Assembly (NCBI RefSeq): GCF_003815875.1
Contig: NZ_CP033924.1
Location: forward strand, 4,836,001 to 4,900,000
Length of the DNA stretch: 64,000 bases
Source: Chryseobacterium lactis
GTDB taxonomy: Bacteria > Bacteroidota > Bacteroidia > Flavobacteriales > Weeksellaceae
Reading direction: 5' to 3'
In this document: positions 17,601 through 26,566 of the stretch, piece by piece
How the letters are laid out: every line of letters starts with the position of its first letter
Position numbering within the stretch: the first letter of the stretch is position 1
Notes under the pieces: generated by a model
What the model was told of the DNA's origin: nothing
What the model saw: only the letters and a program-made list of their open reading frames with translations
Databases searched by the model: none
Position numbers and translations under genes: made by a program

Positions 17601-18752
17601 TTACTGAGCACTAACAGCCTTAATTCTTTTTGCCCAACTCTGATAGATAGGAAACCAAACACGATCTCCGTTTGAACCATTACAGAGAATTACAATACTG
17701 CTTTTTGTGGGCAGATACATAAATATAGCCGCACTCCAGCCTTCATTCTCTCCGGTATGCCCTAATGTTTCAAGTCCCTCATAATTCATAAACCGATACC
17801 CAAGACCACTTTTTCCCTGATCAGAAAATGGGGCAATAGCCTCCTCCATTAATTGTACGGTGGCTGGTCGCAATACTTTGTGCAATCGGTTTTGTTTGTA
17901 CCCTAATGAAAGTTCTGCAAAACGCGCCAGGTCTAAAACCGTTGTTTGTAATCCTGCTGCAGCTTGTTCTGTAAATATTCTATTCTTTATGGGTTTACCG
18001 GAGGTATCATAAGCTATTGCAGAGTTTTTCATCATTTCTGCTGTCCATTCATAGGAAGTATGATTCAAACCTAAGGGGTTGAAAACATTCTTTTTCATAT
18101 AGTCTGCAAACTTTTCCTTCGTTCTTTCTTCAAGCATTAACTGTGCAAGGGTGTAGCCACCGCCCGAATACTCCCACTTTGTTCCTGGTTCACTTATTAA
18201 ACGTACGCTTTCTCCATTTCTTTTTGTCTTTCCGGAAAGGGATTCTTCTAAACTCAACAATTTTGTCCCTTGTTCAGAACCTCCGTAGCCATGTACCGAA
18301 AGGCCTGCGGTATGGCTTAGAATACGTCTAAGGGTAACTTTTGATAGATCATATTGGGAAGCGGGCAATTTCCAGCGGGTTAGGTATTGATCAACAGGAG
18401 CATCCAATTTTACAAGCCCTTTTTCTGTCAATTGCATAAACCCCCATGCAGAAACCATCTTGGAAATTGAACCTACATTAAAAATAGTTTCTGTCGTTAT
18501 AGGTTGCTGTTTTTTTTTATCACCCAATCCTATGCACTGGGTCCAAATTATTTTTCCATTTTGAATAACGGCTATGGCTACCCCGGGAACATTATTATTT
18601 TTGGTTGCCTCTAAACCTATCTGCCGGATTTCTGTATAGAGTGAACTTTCTTGTACCTTTTCTATTCCAACAACGGACTTTGTCCCTGAACAGGAAATCA
18701 GTAGCAAGGTAGAAGAAAAACCAATAATGTATTTTATTGTTTTGGGCGTCAT
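17601..18752 (-). CDS. Serine hydrolase lipoprotein (S12 beta-lactamase family)
   Basis: 383 residues with a lipoprotein signal (LLLISC, Cys21). Motifs are Ser95-Ile-Ser-Lys98, Tyr195-Ser-Gly and His332-Thr-Gly334, which matches the catalytic layout of class C beta-lactamase-like esterases and D-aminopeptidases. It has no TPR tail. It is related to the proteins at 3457, 11911 and 43755, sharing the WEYSGGGY and HTAGLS blocks. Likely anchored in the outer membrane facing the periplasm. Substrate unknown. Confidence 0.85.
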   Translation of the reverse strand: MTPKTIKYIIGFSSTLLLISCSGTKSVVGIEKVQESSLYTEIRQIGLEATKNNNVPGVAIAVIQNGKIIWTQCIGLGDKKKQQPITTETIFNVGSISKMVSAWGFMQLTEKGLVKLDAPVDQYLTRWKLPASQYDLSKVTLRRILSHTAGLSVHGYGGSEQGTKLLSLEESLSGKTKRNGESVRLISEPGTKWEYSGGGYTLAQLMLEERTKEKFADYMKKNVFNPLGLNHTSYEWTAEMMKNSAIAYDTSGKPIKNRIFTEQAAAGLQTTVLDLARFAELSLGYKQNRLHKVLRPATVQLMEEAIAPFSDQGKSGLGYRFMNYEGLETLGHTGENEGWSAAIFMYLPTKSSIVILCNGSNGDRVWFPIYQSWAKRIKAVSAQ

Positions 18753-19168
18753 TTTCTTTTTTGTTTAATATAGTCAATTTCAGGAAATTGTTTTAATTTT
18801 TTTGATGGGTGAAAGTTAATTCGATTGTCTTTTAAAATTTCATGTAACAAGTAATTACATTGAGATGTTTATATATGGGAGAGTAATGAATTTTTAAAAT
18901 AAATATATTGAAAAGTTTATGCTTCATAGAATAACTATTTTTCATCTCAATATGTTGTTCATTCCCCATTACCGCATTCTATGATAAAAAGCATTCCTTC
19001 CTAAAACGCCCCAATTTCCAACACTCCCTTCAACCCTCTAATTTAAAGTCACTTAGAAAAAGTAATCGTAGTTCTACTACAATTTTTCAGATTTAATATT
19101 AATTTACATTTTGTAATCTATTTTTTATCTAAATTCGGTGAGATAATACCAAAAAAACATAAAATATT
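18753..19168. promoter_or_regulatory. Divergent intergenic region with a candidate vgrG promoter
   Basis: 416 bases separate the serine hydrolase from vgrG. A TTTTG at 19109-19113 and TAAATTCG at 19130-19137, 16 bases apart, approximate the Bacteroidota promoter (TTTG and TAnnTTTG, one mismatch) and lie 31 bases before the vgrG start. Nothing else is recognised in this AT-rich stretch. Confidence 0.35.
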
Positions 19169-21052
19169 ATGAAAAACACCTCAAATTCTGAGAAAGTTTC
19201 AGAAAACCACGTTTCGGGCATCAACCGGGTGGTTAAACTGGAAATTGTGGTTGAGGGTAAGGCTATCAATCACTTTAAACACTTTCGTTTACAACAAAGT
19301 GCAAGAAAGCACCATGATTTTGAACTGGTATTGGCTCATGACTCTTTGGGGGAGGTACAAAACCACAACCTGGAGCAGGCCCAAAAATTTTTAGGAAAAA
19401 GAATCACCGTTATTTTCAGATATAAAGATTACGAAAATGAAAGCCCCGAAAGAACATTTGTGGGCCTCATTACCAAAGTGGCGTTCAGTCAGGAAAAAAT
19501 GAGTCTGGGAAATATTATTTTAAAAGGGATGAGTCCTACGATTCTGATGGATGCGGCTCCCCATACTCAAAGCTTCGGAGGAAATCAGACGGTGAATACC
19601 AATATTATTGCCAACCGGATTATCAAAGAGACCTTGGGAACCAGTAAATTTGATTTCAGGGTCGATACCCAGAACAAAAGTTATATCAGCTACAGTGCCC
19701 AATACAACGAAACCCATTATAATTATCTGACGAGAATTGCAGAAGCTTACGGAGAGCAGTTTTATTATGACGGCGAAGTTCTTCATTTCGGAAAACTCCC
19801 CTCTTCTGAAAAACCTATCGTATTGGTATATGGAAGCAATGTCATTGATTTGAATGTGGAGCTGAAAGCCGTTCACATCAAACCGGAATATTTTGGCTAT
19901 AACAGCAGCAGACATACCAAAATGGTGGGTACTGATGACCGTATCAACCACCCGGGAGAATTATCTTCCAAAGCCTATGCACTGAATGATACTATTTTCA
20001 CGACCCGATCACTGACTCCTACTCCCATCAATCCCAATGTGTTCCTTGATGTGGATGATTCTCAAAAGAGTGCAAGGGGAAGTAAAGCTGTAGAGGTTTT
20101 TACCGTTTCGGGACAAACAACGGTTCCGTTCCTTTATATCGGCTGTGTGGCAGATCTGGCAATGAGAAAGACCGACAGCAATGAAACCTCCCATTTTACG
20201 ACACTGATGATCACAGAAGTGACTCACGAAGTGAATGCAAGAGGATATTATACAGGAACCTTTGAAGCCATTGCTGAAGGCACCGGTTTTATGCCAAAAC
20301 CTGATTTTGAAATGCCAAAAGCAGAACCGCAGGTAGCCACTGTCATCTCCAATGTAGATCCATTGAACCAGGGCAGAATACAGGTTAGATTTGACTGGCA
20401 GTTAAATGATACCACTCACTTTATCAGAATGATGAGTCCTGATGCAGGAGGAACGGATGCGGTGTCACAAAACAGAGGTTTTGTAGCCGTTCCTGAAATT
20501 GGTGATCAGGTGATGGTAGGATTTGAATATCACAATCCTGATTTTCCTTTTGCCATGGGCGGAATGTTTCATGGGCAGGTAGGTCTGGGCGGAGGTGTGA
20601 ACAATCATCTGAAGTCGATACAGACAAGAAGCGGGATTAAGGTTTTAATGAATGATGCGGAAAGAAGTGTTACCATTAAAGATCCAAGCGGAAATACCTA
20701 TTTTATGGATGGCCAGGGAAACATTAAGGTTACGGCACCAAAGAATATGACCTTTACCGCAGGAGAAGATATGCATATTTCAGTGGGAAGGAATATGACC
20801 ACCAAGATCGGACAGGATAGCACCTTGAATATTGGAAACGATCATACTGAATCCATTACTAAAAGATATACTCAGACCTCTGAAAATAAAACTGTTACGG
20901 TAAAGCAGGATCAGACAGAAAGTACAGGAAATACATTTAAAAGTACCTCTGGAGAAGCCGATATACAGACCTCCAAAGGTGATTTAAAACTGAGGGGAAC
21001 CTCACTGGCCGTATTCCAGGGAGGAAAAGACGTTAAAGTAAGCAAAGGCTAA
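19169..21052 (+). CDS. vgrG: Type VI secretion tip protein VgrG
   Basis: 627 residues. The N-terminal about 350 residues fit the gp27-like base of the spike. The OB-fold region includes VISNVDPLNQGRIQVRFDW and HFIRMMSPDAGG, and the C-terminal beta-helix spike is rich in short Thr/Gly/Asp repeats (VTIKDPSGNTYFMDGQGNIKV onward). This is the Bacteroidota (subtype iii) VgrG form, which lacks the C-terminal effector extension of some proteobacterial VgrGs. It heads a same-strand row of cargo genes up to 29132. No sheath, baseplate or ClpV genes lie in this window, so this is an orphan cargo island that must use a machine encoded elsewhere. Confidence 0.9.
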   Translation: MKNTSNSEKVSENHVSGINRVVKLEIVVEGKAINHFKHFRLQQSARKHHDFELVLAHDSLGEVQNHNLEQAQKFLGKRITVIFRYKDYENESPERTFVGLITKVAFSQEKMSLGNIILKGMSPTILMDAAPHTQSFGGNQTVNTNIIANRIIKETLGTSKFDFRVDTQNKSYISYSAQYNETHYNYLTRIAEAYGEQFYYDGEVLHFGKLPSSEKPIVLVYGSNVIDLNVELKAVHIKPEYFGYNSSRHTKMVGTDDRINHPGELSSKAYALNDTIFTTRSLTPTPINPNVFLDVDDSQKSARGSKAVEVFTVSGQTTVPFLYIGCVADLAMRKTDSNETSHFTTLMITEVTHEVNARGYYTGTFEAIAEGTGFMPKPDFEMPKAEPQVATVISNVDPLNQGRIQVRFDWQLNDTTHFIRMMSPDAGGTDAVSQNRGFVAVPEIGDQVMVGFEYHNPDFPFAMGGMFHGQVGLGGGVNNHLKSIQTRSGIKVLMNDAERSVTIKDPSGNTYFMDGQGNIKVTAPKNMTFTAGEDMHISVGRNMTTKIGQDSTLNIGNDHTESITKRYTQTSENKTVTVKQDQTESTGNTFKSTSGEADIQTSKGDLKLRGTSLAVFQGGKDVKVSKG

Positions 21053-21145
21053 AATCCGGTACAGATGGTGAAAGTAAATTTCCATTTCTTGCCAACGAAT
21101 ATGATGACTACCTCAAGTATTGAATCCAATCCCAAATATTAACCC

Positions 21146-22780
21146 ATGGAAGATCAACAAACTTCAGCGCATAATCAGAAGCTTTCTGAAAAACGGGCAG
21201 AAAAAAAGAAAAAAGCCAGCGAAGATTCTCCTTTAGAAAAAAGAGAAATGGTCATACATGGAGCAAAACTGAAATGTCCTTATGCTCAGTCAGCCGGAAA
21301 ACTAAACGTGACCTCTAATGAGATAAACCTTCAGGATAGACTATTTGCAACAAAGGGCGACGGAAACAACATGGTAAACCTTCAGTTTAAAGGAACCTGT
21401 GGGCACCCAAAATGGCCGGCCAGAAAAATGTCTCCCCCACCCTGCATGAGTGTTATAAAATTAAGTCCGTGGCAAAACCTGGGAACCTCTATTATACAGG
21501 AACAAACCGCTTTAGTAAAGGAATCTTTTATCAATTGTGATCCTGAGTTTAATGCAGCTGTTGCGTCACCGATTCCGAAAGTTGCGAGTATAAAATCTAA
21601 TGTTGATAACGAGAAACCAACCATACTTTCAGGATATTGGGTCAACAAAAATAATCAAAAAATAAAGTTGCATCCTTACGGAGATGAAAAGCTACACTTT
21701 TTCTTTGAAGCAAATAAAGCAGCAATAGGAAAAAAAATCTCATTTACAGTATATGAATCAGATTCAGGTCCCATTAATGATGATAATGTATATGAAAAAA
21801 ATTATATAATCGCCTCTGAAAAAAATTATATTAATTTCCCCCTAACGGCAGATCTATTTACAAAAGGAGGAGAGAGCATATTACAATTATATGCGAAAAT
21901 TGAGCTTGAAAATAAGGCCTATGAATTACCACAAGAAACTGATTATCTCAAAATTCATGCGGTTGAATTTGTTCCCAAGATAGAGGGGGCATTAAAATGG
22001 ACAAAAGCCAAAATGCTTCAAGAGATATGGTTTGAGGGTAAGGAAAATGATAAACCTTGGTTAATTGATCCTAAAGTTGATTTATTATCCATGGATTGGG
22101 TGTTGTCATATCCTAGAATGAAAACCGAATATGATAAAATTATTACTGAAAAGTGGAAATCAAATAATGCAATAAAGCTTCTAAAGAAAAGGATTAAAGA
22201 GATGGTAAAAATTCCTACTGTGAATTTAAACCTTCCTAAAAAAGATAACGAAACCGTCAATTTTGGGGTATCTAGAAATGAAATACAAAAGTTTGATAAT
22301 ATTGAACAACCCAAATTAGGAGGACAAAAAGCACAGGAAGCAATGCCATTATTTGAGAAATTCTATTATCAAAGTGTATCCTATAACATCAGCAAAAATG
22401 TTTTTTCAATGGAGCCTTTAGATGATTTATTTGGAACTTTGGCAAGTTGCCAATTTAGAGTAATCGCATTTGGGACCATTACACGAAAAAACAGTTCAAA
22501 TAATTATCTGGTTAAAATCACAAAAATTGGAGTTTATATAAAGGACAGTTTCGATTTTATAACAGAAAGTGAATATTTGGGTGATTGGTCTCCTAAAAAA
22601 AATGCAGTATCAGTAAATCCATATGGACCTACAAAAGACACCTACTATAAAATTGAAAATAAATCATACAGAGATTGGAGAAAAGATTATAAGAAAGGAA
22701 TGGATTTTAACTTATATACAGATGTAAAATATTTAAATGTATCTTATGAATTTTATGCTACCCCTCAAGAAATTGAATAG
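21146..22780 (+). CDS. PAAR-like (DUF4280-type) T6SS spike protein with C-terminal effector-like extension
   Basis: 544 residues. Residues about 35-135 form a PAAR-like tip domain with four Cys (44, 85, 100, 131) and the blocks VIHGAKLKCPYA and TCGHPKW. Residues about 150-265 look like an immunoglobulin-like linker (ILSGYWVNKNNQKIKL). The C-terminal about 270 residues contain WLIDPKVDLLSMDWVL, LDDLFGTLASCQFRV, IGVYIKDSFDF and FNLYTDVKYL, which resemble a T6SS-associated domain of unknown function (DUF6402-like, from memory). It sits 93 bases after vgrG and overlaps a small membrane protein gene. The likely job is to cap VgrG and carry a toxin domain into a target cell. Confidence 0.75.
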   Translation: MEDQQTSAHNQKLSEKRAEKKKKASEDSPLEKREMVIHGAKLKCPYAQSAGKLNVTSNEINLQDRLFATKGDGNNMVNLQFKGTCGHPKWPARKMSPPPCMSVIKLSPWQNLGTSIIQEQTALVKESFINCDPEFNAAVASPIPKVASIKSNVDNEKPTILSGYWVNKNNQKIKLHPYGDEKLHFFFEANKAAIGKKISFTVYESDSGPINDDNVYEKNYIIASEKNYINFPLTADLFTKGGESILQLYAKIELENKAYELPQETDYLKIHAVEFVPKIEGALKWTKAKMLQEIWFEGKENDKPWLIDPKVDLLSMDWVLSYPRMKTEYDKIITEKWKSNNAIKLLKKRIKEMVKIPTVNLNLPKKDNETVNFGVSRNEIQKFDNIEQPKLGGQKAQEAMPLFEKFYYQSVSYNISKNVFSMEPLDDLFGTLASCQFRVIAFGTITRKNSSNNYLVKITKIGVYIKDSFDFITESEYLGDWSPKKNAVSVNPYGPTKDTYYKIENKSYRDWRKDYKKGMDFNLYTDVKYLNVSYEFYATPQEIE

Positions 22781-23255
22781 ATTATCCTATATGGCTTTAT
22801 GTAGTGTTGTTTTTTTCGTCGCTACATCAGTATTATATTTTATCCTGAGTAAATTAGTTGATAAAGTCGTTGGATCTTCTTTTGGATCAGCCTATCACTG
22901 GATGCATCCCTATTCATTTATAATGGTATTTGCTGTTTTTTTTATGATAACGATGTTAGTATTAGGAAGAAACAAAAAAATTGTTCATAAAAATATATTC
23001 TATTTCATTTTTTATATTTTCTGGATTGTACTTTCCTTGGTTTTCTGCGGTTTATTATGGTCTTTCTATGATATGAATGCGGGCTACTTTCCCCAAGGAT
23101 ATGAGTTGTTAAAAAAAATATTTTCGGATATGTTTTATGGTTTAACCTGGGGTGGTTTAGCTATTTTAGGTGCTATTCCTTTTAATCTTTTGGTATTTGC
23201 AGTGTCTTTTTTTATTATTAAAAATTACAGAGCTTATATTAACAATAATTCTTAA
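22737..23255 (+). CDS. Four-helix membrane protein, candidate immunity protein
   Basis: 172 residues with four strongly hydrophobic segments (about 19-40, 58-80, 88-110, 138-162). The reading frame overlaps the end of the PAAR-like gene; alternative starts are at 22755, and at 22791, which avoids the overlap but loses the positive residues before the first helix. Its place directly after a PAAR-like effector gene suggests immunity against that effector, but no immunity family is recognised. Confidence 0.6.
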   Translation: MYLMNFMLPLKKLNRLSYMALCSVVFFVATSVLYFILSKLVDKVVGSSFGSAYHWMHPYSFIMVFAVFFMITMLVLGRNKKIVHKNIFYFIFYIFWIVLSLVFCGLLWSFYDMNAGYFPQGYELLKKIFSDMFYGLTWGGLAILGAIPFNLLVFAVSFFIIKNYRAYINNNS

Positions 23256-23351
23256 AACAAATATTTATTATAAAATCATTCAAATTTTGAATAAATCCCG
23301 GAATACAAGACAGATACAAAATTAATTCTAACCAGCTCAAAATAAAATGGT

Positions 23352-25016
23352 ATGAGTGACGAACAAGAAAAAGATAATTACTCTGCAAACCCCAATCAAA
23401 AGACTTATGATATGCCACATCAGGTAGATCATGAAGTGAATGTGGTGAAAATATATTTTGCGAAACGGGTTCCTAAAATGACCTGGGAACCTAAGGACGA
23501 AATTTATCCGGTAAAAAACGGAGGTCTGGTATCTGACGTCAAAGAGAAGTATGAAAAAAAAGGAAGAAGAAACATCCAGGCCGATAAAGAAGATTCTGTA
23601 AGATTAAAAGCAAAAGAAGAGGTAAAAATTACCTGGGAAGAAGAAGTACAGGCGAAAAAAGCTGATGGCAGTCCTGATTTTGATTTTGAGAGAATAAACA
23701 GCACCACCATTAAAAAGAAAGTATGGGTGGTAGCAGAATGTCAGGGAGCAACCGGAAAACTTTCCGTTGAGATCCATGAAAATAAATTGAAAAATGCAGA
23801 AAACATCTATGAAAATCCAGTAAAATTTTTAGAGGGTGAGACGGAGAAAAGCAATATTGAATTCAATATCAACGGAACACTGGTGTATGCAAAAGAAATA
23901 ACGATGCGTCCCAAAAGTGATGAGGATTTAAAAAAATTGATAGATAAATTTAATAAAAGAGATGACAGGAATGCTTTTTTATATTTTAAAGCTGAAGTAA
24001 CAGGCACAGAGGATGAAGTGAAATTTCCGGATGAGACGCGTGAGTTTTTAAATAAAGACAATGAAAGGTTTGAGATCAGATACTGTAATTGCGGAAGCAA
24101 TTATGATATCACCTGTACCAGATATAGCAAAAGATACGGCCCCGCTTACTGGGGATCAAAAAAACTTGAAAATTATGCCGATTGGGATACATTAATTGAA
24201 GAAAAGAAAATTACGACTGAAGAAAAAGCTATCCTGGTAGGAATGTCTGAAAATGAAGGTAAATTGGATTCTGTTCAATCTTATGATTGGGATCTTTCAG
24301 GTGAACAGATGATATTAACGGCAGGAGCAATGCAAAAAACAGTAGATCACACCGGACAAGGTGAATTTACGACACAAGTTGAAGAATTTAAAGCTCAGTA
24401 TCCTGAAAAATATGAAGAGTTATTTGTATCATGCGGATGGACGGTTGACTCCGGGATTCTGTATTATAAAGACCCCGCAGATTCGAAAGCCGATAAAATT
24501 ACAGGAAATACATTATCCGATAAAATCAGAGAAAATTGTAAAGAATCTTTATTTGGAAAAACAGTAGAATGTAAACCCCTTCAACCTATCGTAAATGCCG
24601 TTATTGATAAATCATTTCAGGAAAAACAAGTGCTGGATTTTATCAAGAGATTAAAAGAGGTCGTGCTTCCTTTAACTCCTACAGGCTATTCGTATAAATT
24701 GTCAGATTATTTACAATCAAAATTAGGTAAGGCCACTGTATTGGATCATCACATTAACAGGCCTGGATTTGTAAAAGATGATTTCGGTGCTGCATTAGGC
24801 AGATTTTTTGCTAAAAAAGATGCCAACACTGCCAAAGAAAATAAAACCAGAAAAGAAGGTGAAAAACTGAAAAATCTATCAAGAAACCCAGGAGAATGGG
24901 GAGATAAGCACAGCCAATATGAGAAGGAAATTCTAGATGATTACGGTAATAAAAGAAGAGGTACCGATATGGATAAGCGGTATGAAAAAATGGAAAAAAA
25001 TTCAAATTTATCATGA
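23352..25016 (+). CDS. Putative T6SS effector with lysozyme-like domain
   Basis: 554 residues, no signal peptide, as expected for T6SS cargo. The N-terminal region (about 28-185) is a beta-rich carrier domain starting VKIYFAKRV, similar in layout to the start of the protein at 26567. A Cys-containing segment (CNCGSNYDITC, about 245-255) leads into a domain (about 265-370) with Ser-Glu-Asn-Glu-Gly (299-303), DSVQSYDWDLSGEQM, LTAGAMQKT and FVSCGWTVD. That pattern resembles lysozyme-like cell-wall hydrolases in which Glu302 could be the acid catalyst. The C-terminus is basic. Its stop overlaps the next gene, a lipoprotein, as expected for an effector-immunity pair. Confidence 0.65.
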   Translation: MSDEQEKDNYSANPNQKTYDMPHQVDHEVNVVKIYFAKRVPKMTWEPKDEIYPVKNGGLVSDVKEKYEKKGRRNIQADKEDSVRLKAKEEVKITWEEEVQAKKADGSPDFDFERINSTTIKKKVWVVAECQGATGKLSVEIHENKLKNAENIYENPVKFLEGETEKSNIEFNINGTLVYAKEITMRPKSDEDLKKLIDKFNKRDDRNAFLYFKAEVTGTEDEVKFPDETREFLNKDNERFEIRYCNCGSNYDITCTRYSKRYGPAYWGSKKLENYADWDTLIEEKKITTEEKAILVGMSENEGKLDSVQSYDWDLSGEQMILTAGAMQKTVDHTGQGEFTTQVEEFKAQYPEKYEELFVSCGWTVDSGILYYKDPADSKADKITGNTLSDKIRENCKESLFGKTVECKPLQPIVNAVIDKSFQEKQVLDFIKRLKEVVLPLTPTGYSYKLSDYLQSKLGKATVLDHHINRPGFVKDDFGAALGRFFAKKDANTAKENKTRKEGEKLKNLSRNPGEWGDKHSQYEKEILDDYGNKRRGTDMDKRYEKMEKNSNLS

Positions 25017-25498
25017 TGAAACAATTTACAACCATCGTATTGATTTTAGTTATATGTATTACATGCGGAAATACTGTTTCCCACAGAAATCATGATGTTC
25101 AGAATAAAACGGTAAAGAGAGATACCATCATTACTTTAAATGATACTTTATCATTGTATTACGGCTCCTACAACAACAATATGAAATTATGGTACAACCT
25201 CTACATTGTAAAGAAAAAGAAGCGTATAAAAATAGGTAAAGGGAATGAATATAAAGGCACCGGAAGTGAACTTTTCTCTTCACTCTCCCCTAATGCAAAC
25301 TATGTAGTAGTGGATGCCATCATCAAAGATTACGTGCATGAAAGTGATAAAGACAGTACACTGCATGAAAATTACACATGTGCCATTATTGATCTGAAGA
25401 AAGCCAAAATAGTAAAACAGATGCAACAGGATTGTGATGGATCATGGAACAAAAAAAATCAGTGGGTTTCCTCAGGTGGAAAAGTAGTTTTTAAGTAA
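25013..25498 (+). CDS. Small lipoprotein, candidate periplasmic immunity protein
   Basis: 161 residues with a signal ending CITCG (lipidated Cys at about residue 18). The mature domain is beta-rich and contains two further Cys. The start lies inside the last codons of the upstream effector (four-base overlap), a translational coupling typical of toxin-immunity pairs. A periplasmic lipoprotein would fit protection of the cell wall from the lysozyme-like effector. No family is recognised. Confidence 0.6.
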   Translation: MMKQFTTIVLILVICITCGNTVSHRNHDVQNKTVKRDTIITLNDTLSLYYGSYNNNMKLWYNLYIVKKKKRIKIGKGNEYKGTGSELFSSLSPNANYVVVDAIIKDYVHESDKDSTLHENYTCAIIDLKKAKIVKQMQQDCDGSWNKKNQWVSSGGKVVFK

Positions 25499-25505
25499 AG
25501 AAATA

Positions 25506-26375
25506 ATGGAACCGATGTTTCCCATAGATGTGAAATTAAACCTTTCTGAAGGAAAGAAGTTTTATCGTTATACCTATAATGAATATACTATCATCAACGG
25601 GAAAATACACAGAAGTGAGCTCAACAAAAATTTTCATGTCACGCTGAAACGTTTAGAAAATGAACAATTTGAATACCATATCGAAGTTTTTGACAGAGTT
25701 CACCGGGATAAAGAGCTTTCACCGTCTGAAAAAGATTTTTTAGACAAAATTACAGCAATCAATGATGATGTAGTGCTCATCACAGATGAATACGGTCGTT
25801 TAAAAAACATAGAGGGCTTGTCAATACTTCAGGATAAAGTGGAAAAAACAGTAGAAAAGCTATCCCGGTCCTATGTGGGGCAAAAGGCGGAAGATCTTTA
25901 TCAGTTTTTAAAAGCATTTTATCAAAATGAAACCCTGGTGAGCAAAGATTTTTTAAAGAATATTCATTTTGGAATGATCCTCCATCCATTTTACAGAAGA
26001 TTTGAGAAGGAAGATCAGGGAAAGCATAGTGTGCGCTACCGTAATTTCATGATCAATACCATAATAGACATAGATGAGAGCGTACAAACGGAGGCTATGC
26101 GTTATGATGATGAATTATTGCTGTTGCAGTACATCGGTACTATTCCCTCAGACAAAAACTGGGAAATGTTTTATGGTGAACTGAAAAGAAAGGAAATAGC
26201 TTATAATAGTGAAACAGATGTTCCAAAACTAGACAAATATAAAGGACAGATGTTATTGGATTTTATCACCAAAGAAGTGCTGGAGCATAAATTGACCATA
26301 GACTTTTCTCTGGGAGACAACTACCAAAAGAAAATTATCTATCATATAAAAGAAATAAGTCATGAAGAACTATAA
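25506..26375 (+). CDS. Conserved-looking cytoplasmic protein of the T6SS cargo island
   Basis: 289 residues without signal peptide or membrane helices, rich in charged residues, with long predicted helices (about 75-170 and 190-289). It starts seven bases after the preceding stop and overlaps the following small gene by 14 bases. Its position before the second effector gene suggests an adaptor or chaperone that loads the effector at 26567 onto the spike, but no chaperone family (DUF1795, DUF2169, DUF4123) is visible. Confidence 0.5.
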   Translation: MEPMFPIDVKLNLSEGKKFYRYTYNEYTIINGKIHRSELNKNFHVTLKRLENEQFEYHIEVFDRVHRDKELSPSEKDFLDKITAINDDVVLITDEYGRLKNIEGLSILQDKVEKTVEKLSRSYVGQKAEDLYQFLKAFYQNETLVSKDFLKNIHFGMILHPFYRRFEKEDQGKHSVRYRNFMINTIIDIDESVQTEAMRYDDELLLLQYIGTIPSDKNWEMFYGELKRKEIAYNSETDVPKLDKYKGQMLLDFITKEVLEHKLTIDFSLGDNYQKKIIYHIKEISHEEL

Positions 26376-26565
26376 AAAAATAGGATGGATTGAAGAAATA
26401 CCAGGCCATCCGGATGAACAATCCGGCAAAGGGCTACCCCATGAAGAATATATTTTTTTATTGTCTGGATGTCTGAGCCTTATCCCATTGAAGGAAAACA
26501 AAAGCATAGATCATCCCTGTCAGGAAATATCAGAAACTCCCGAACTAAAAAAAGAAAAATCTTAA
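26362..26565 (+). CDS. Small protein of the T6SS cargo island
   Basis: 67 residues, overlapping the upstream gene by 14 bases and ending one base before the start of the LAS-type effector. It has a single short hydrophobic stretch (EYIFLLSGCLSLIPL) and an acidic/Lys-rich tail. The tight packing argues that it is translated. Function unknown. Confidence 0.45.
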   Translation: MKNYKKIGWIEEIPGHPDEQSGKGLPHEEYIFLLSGCLSLIPLKENKSIDHPCQEISETPELKKEKS

Positions 26566-26566
26566 C

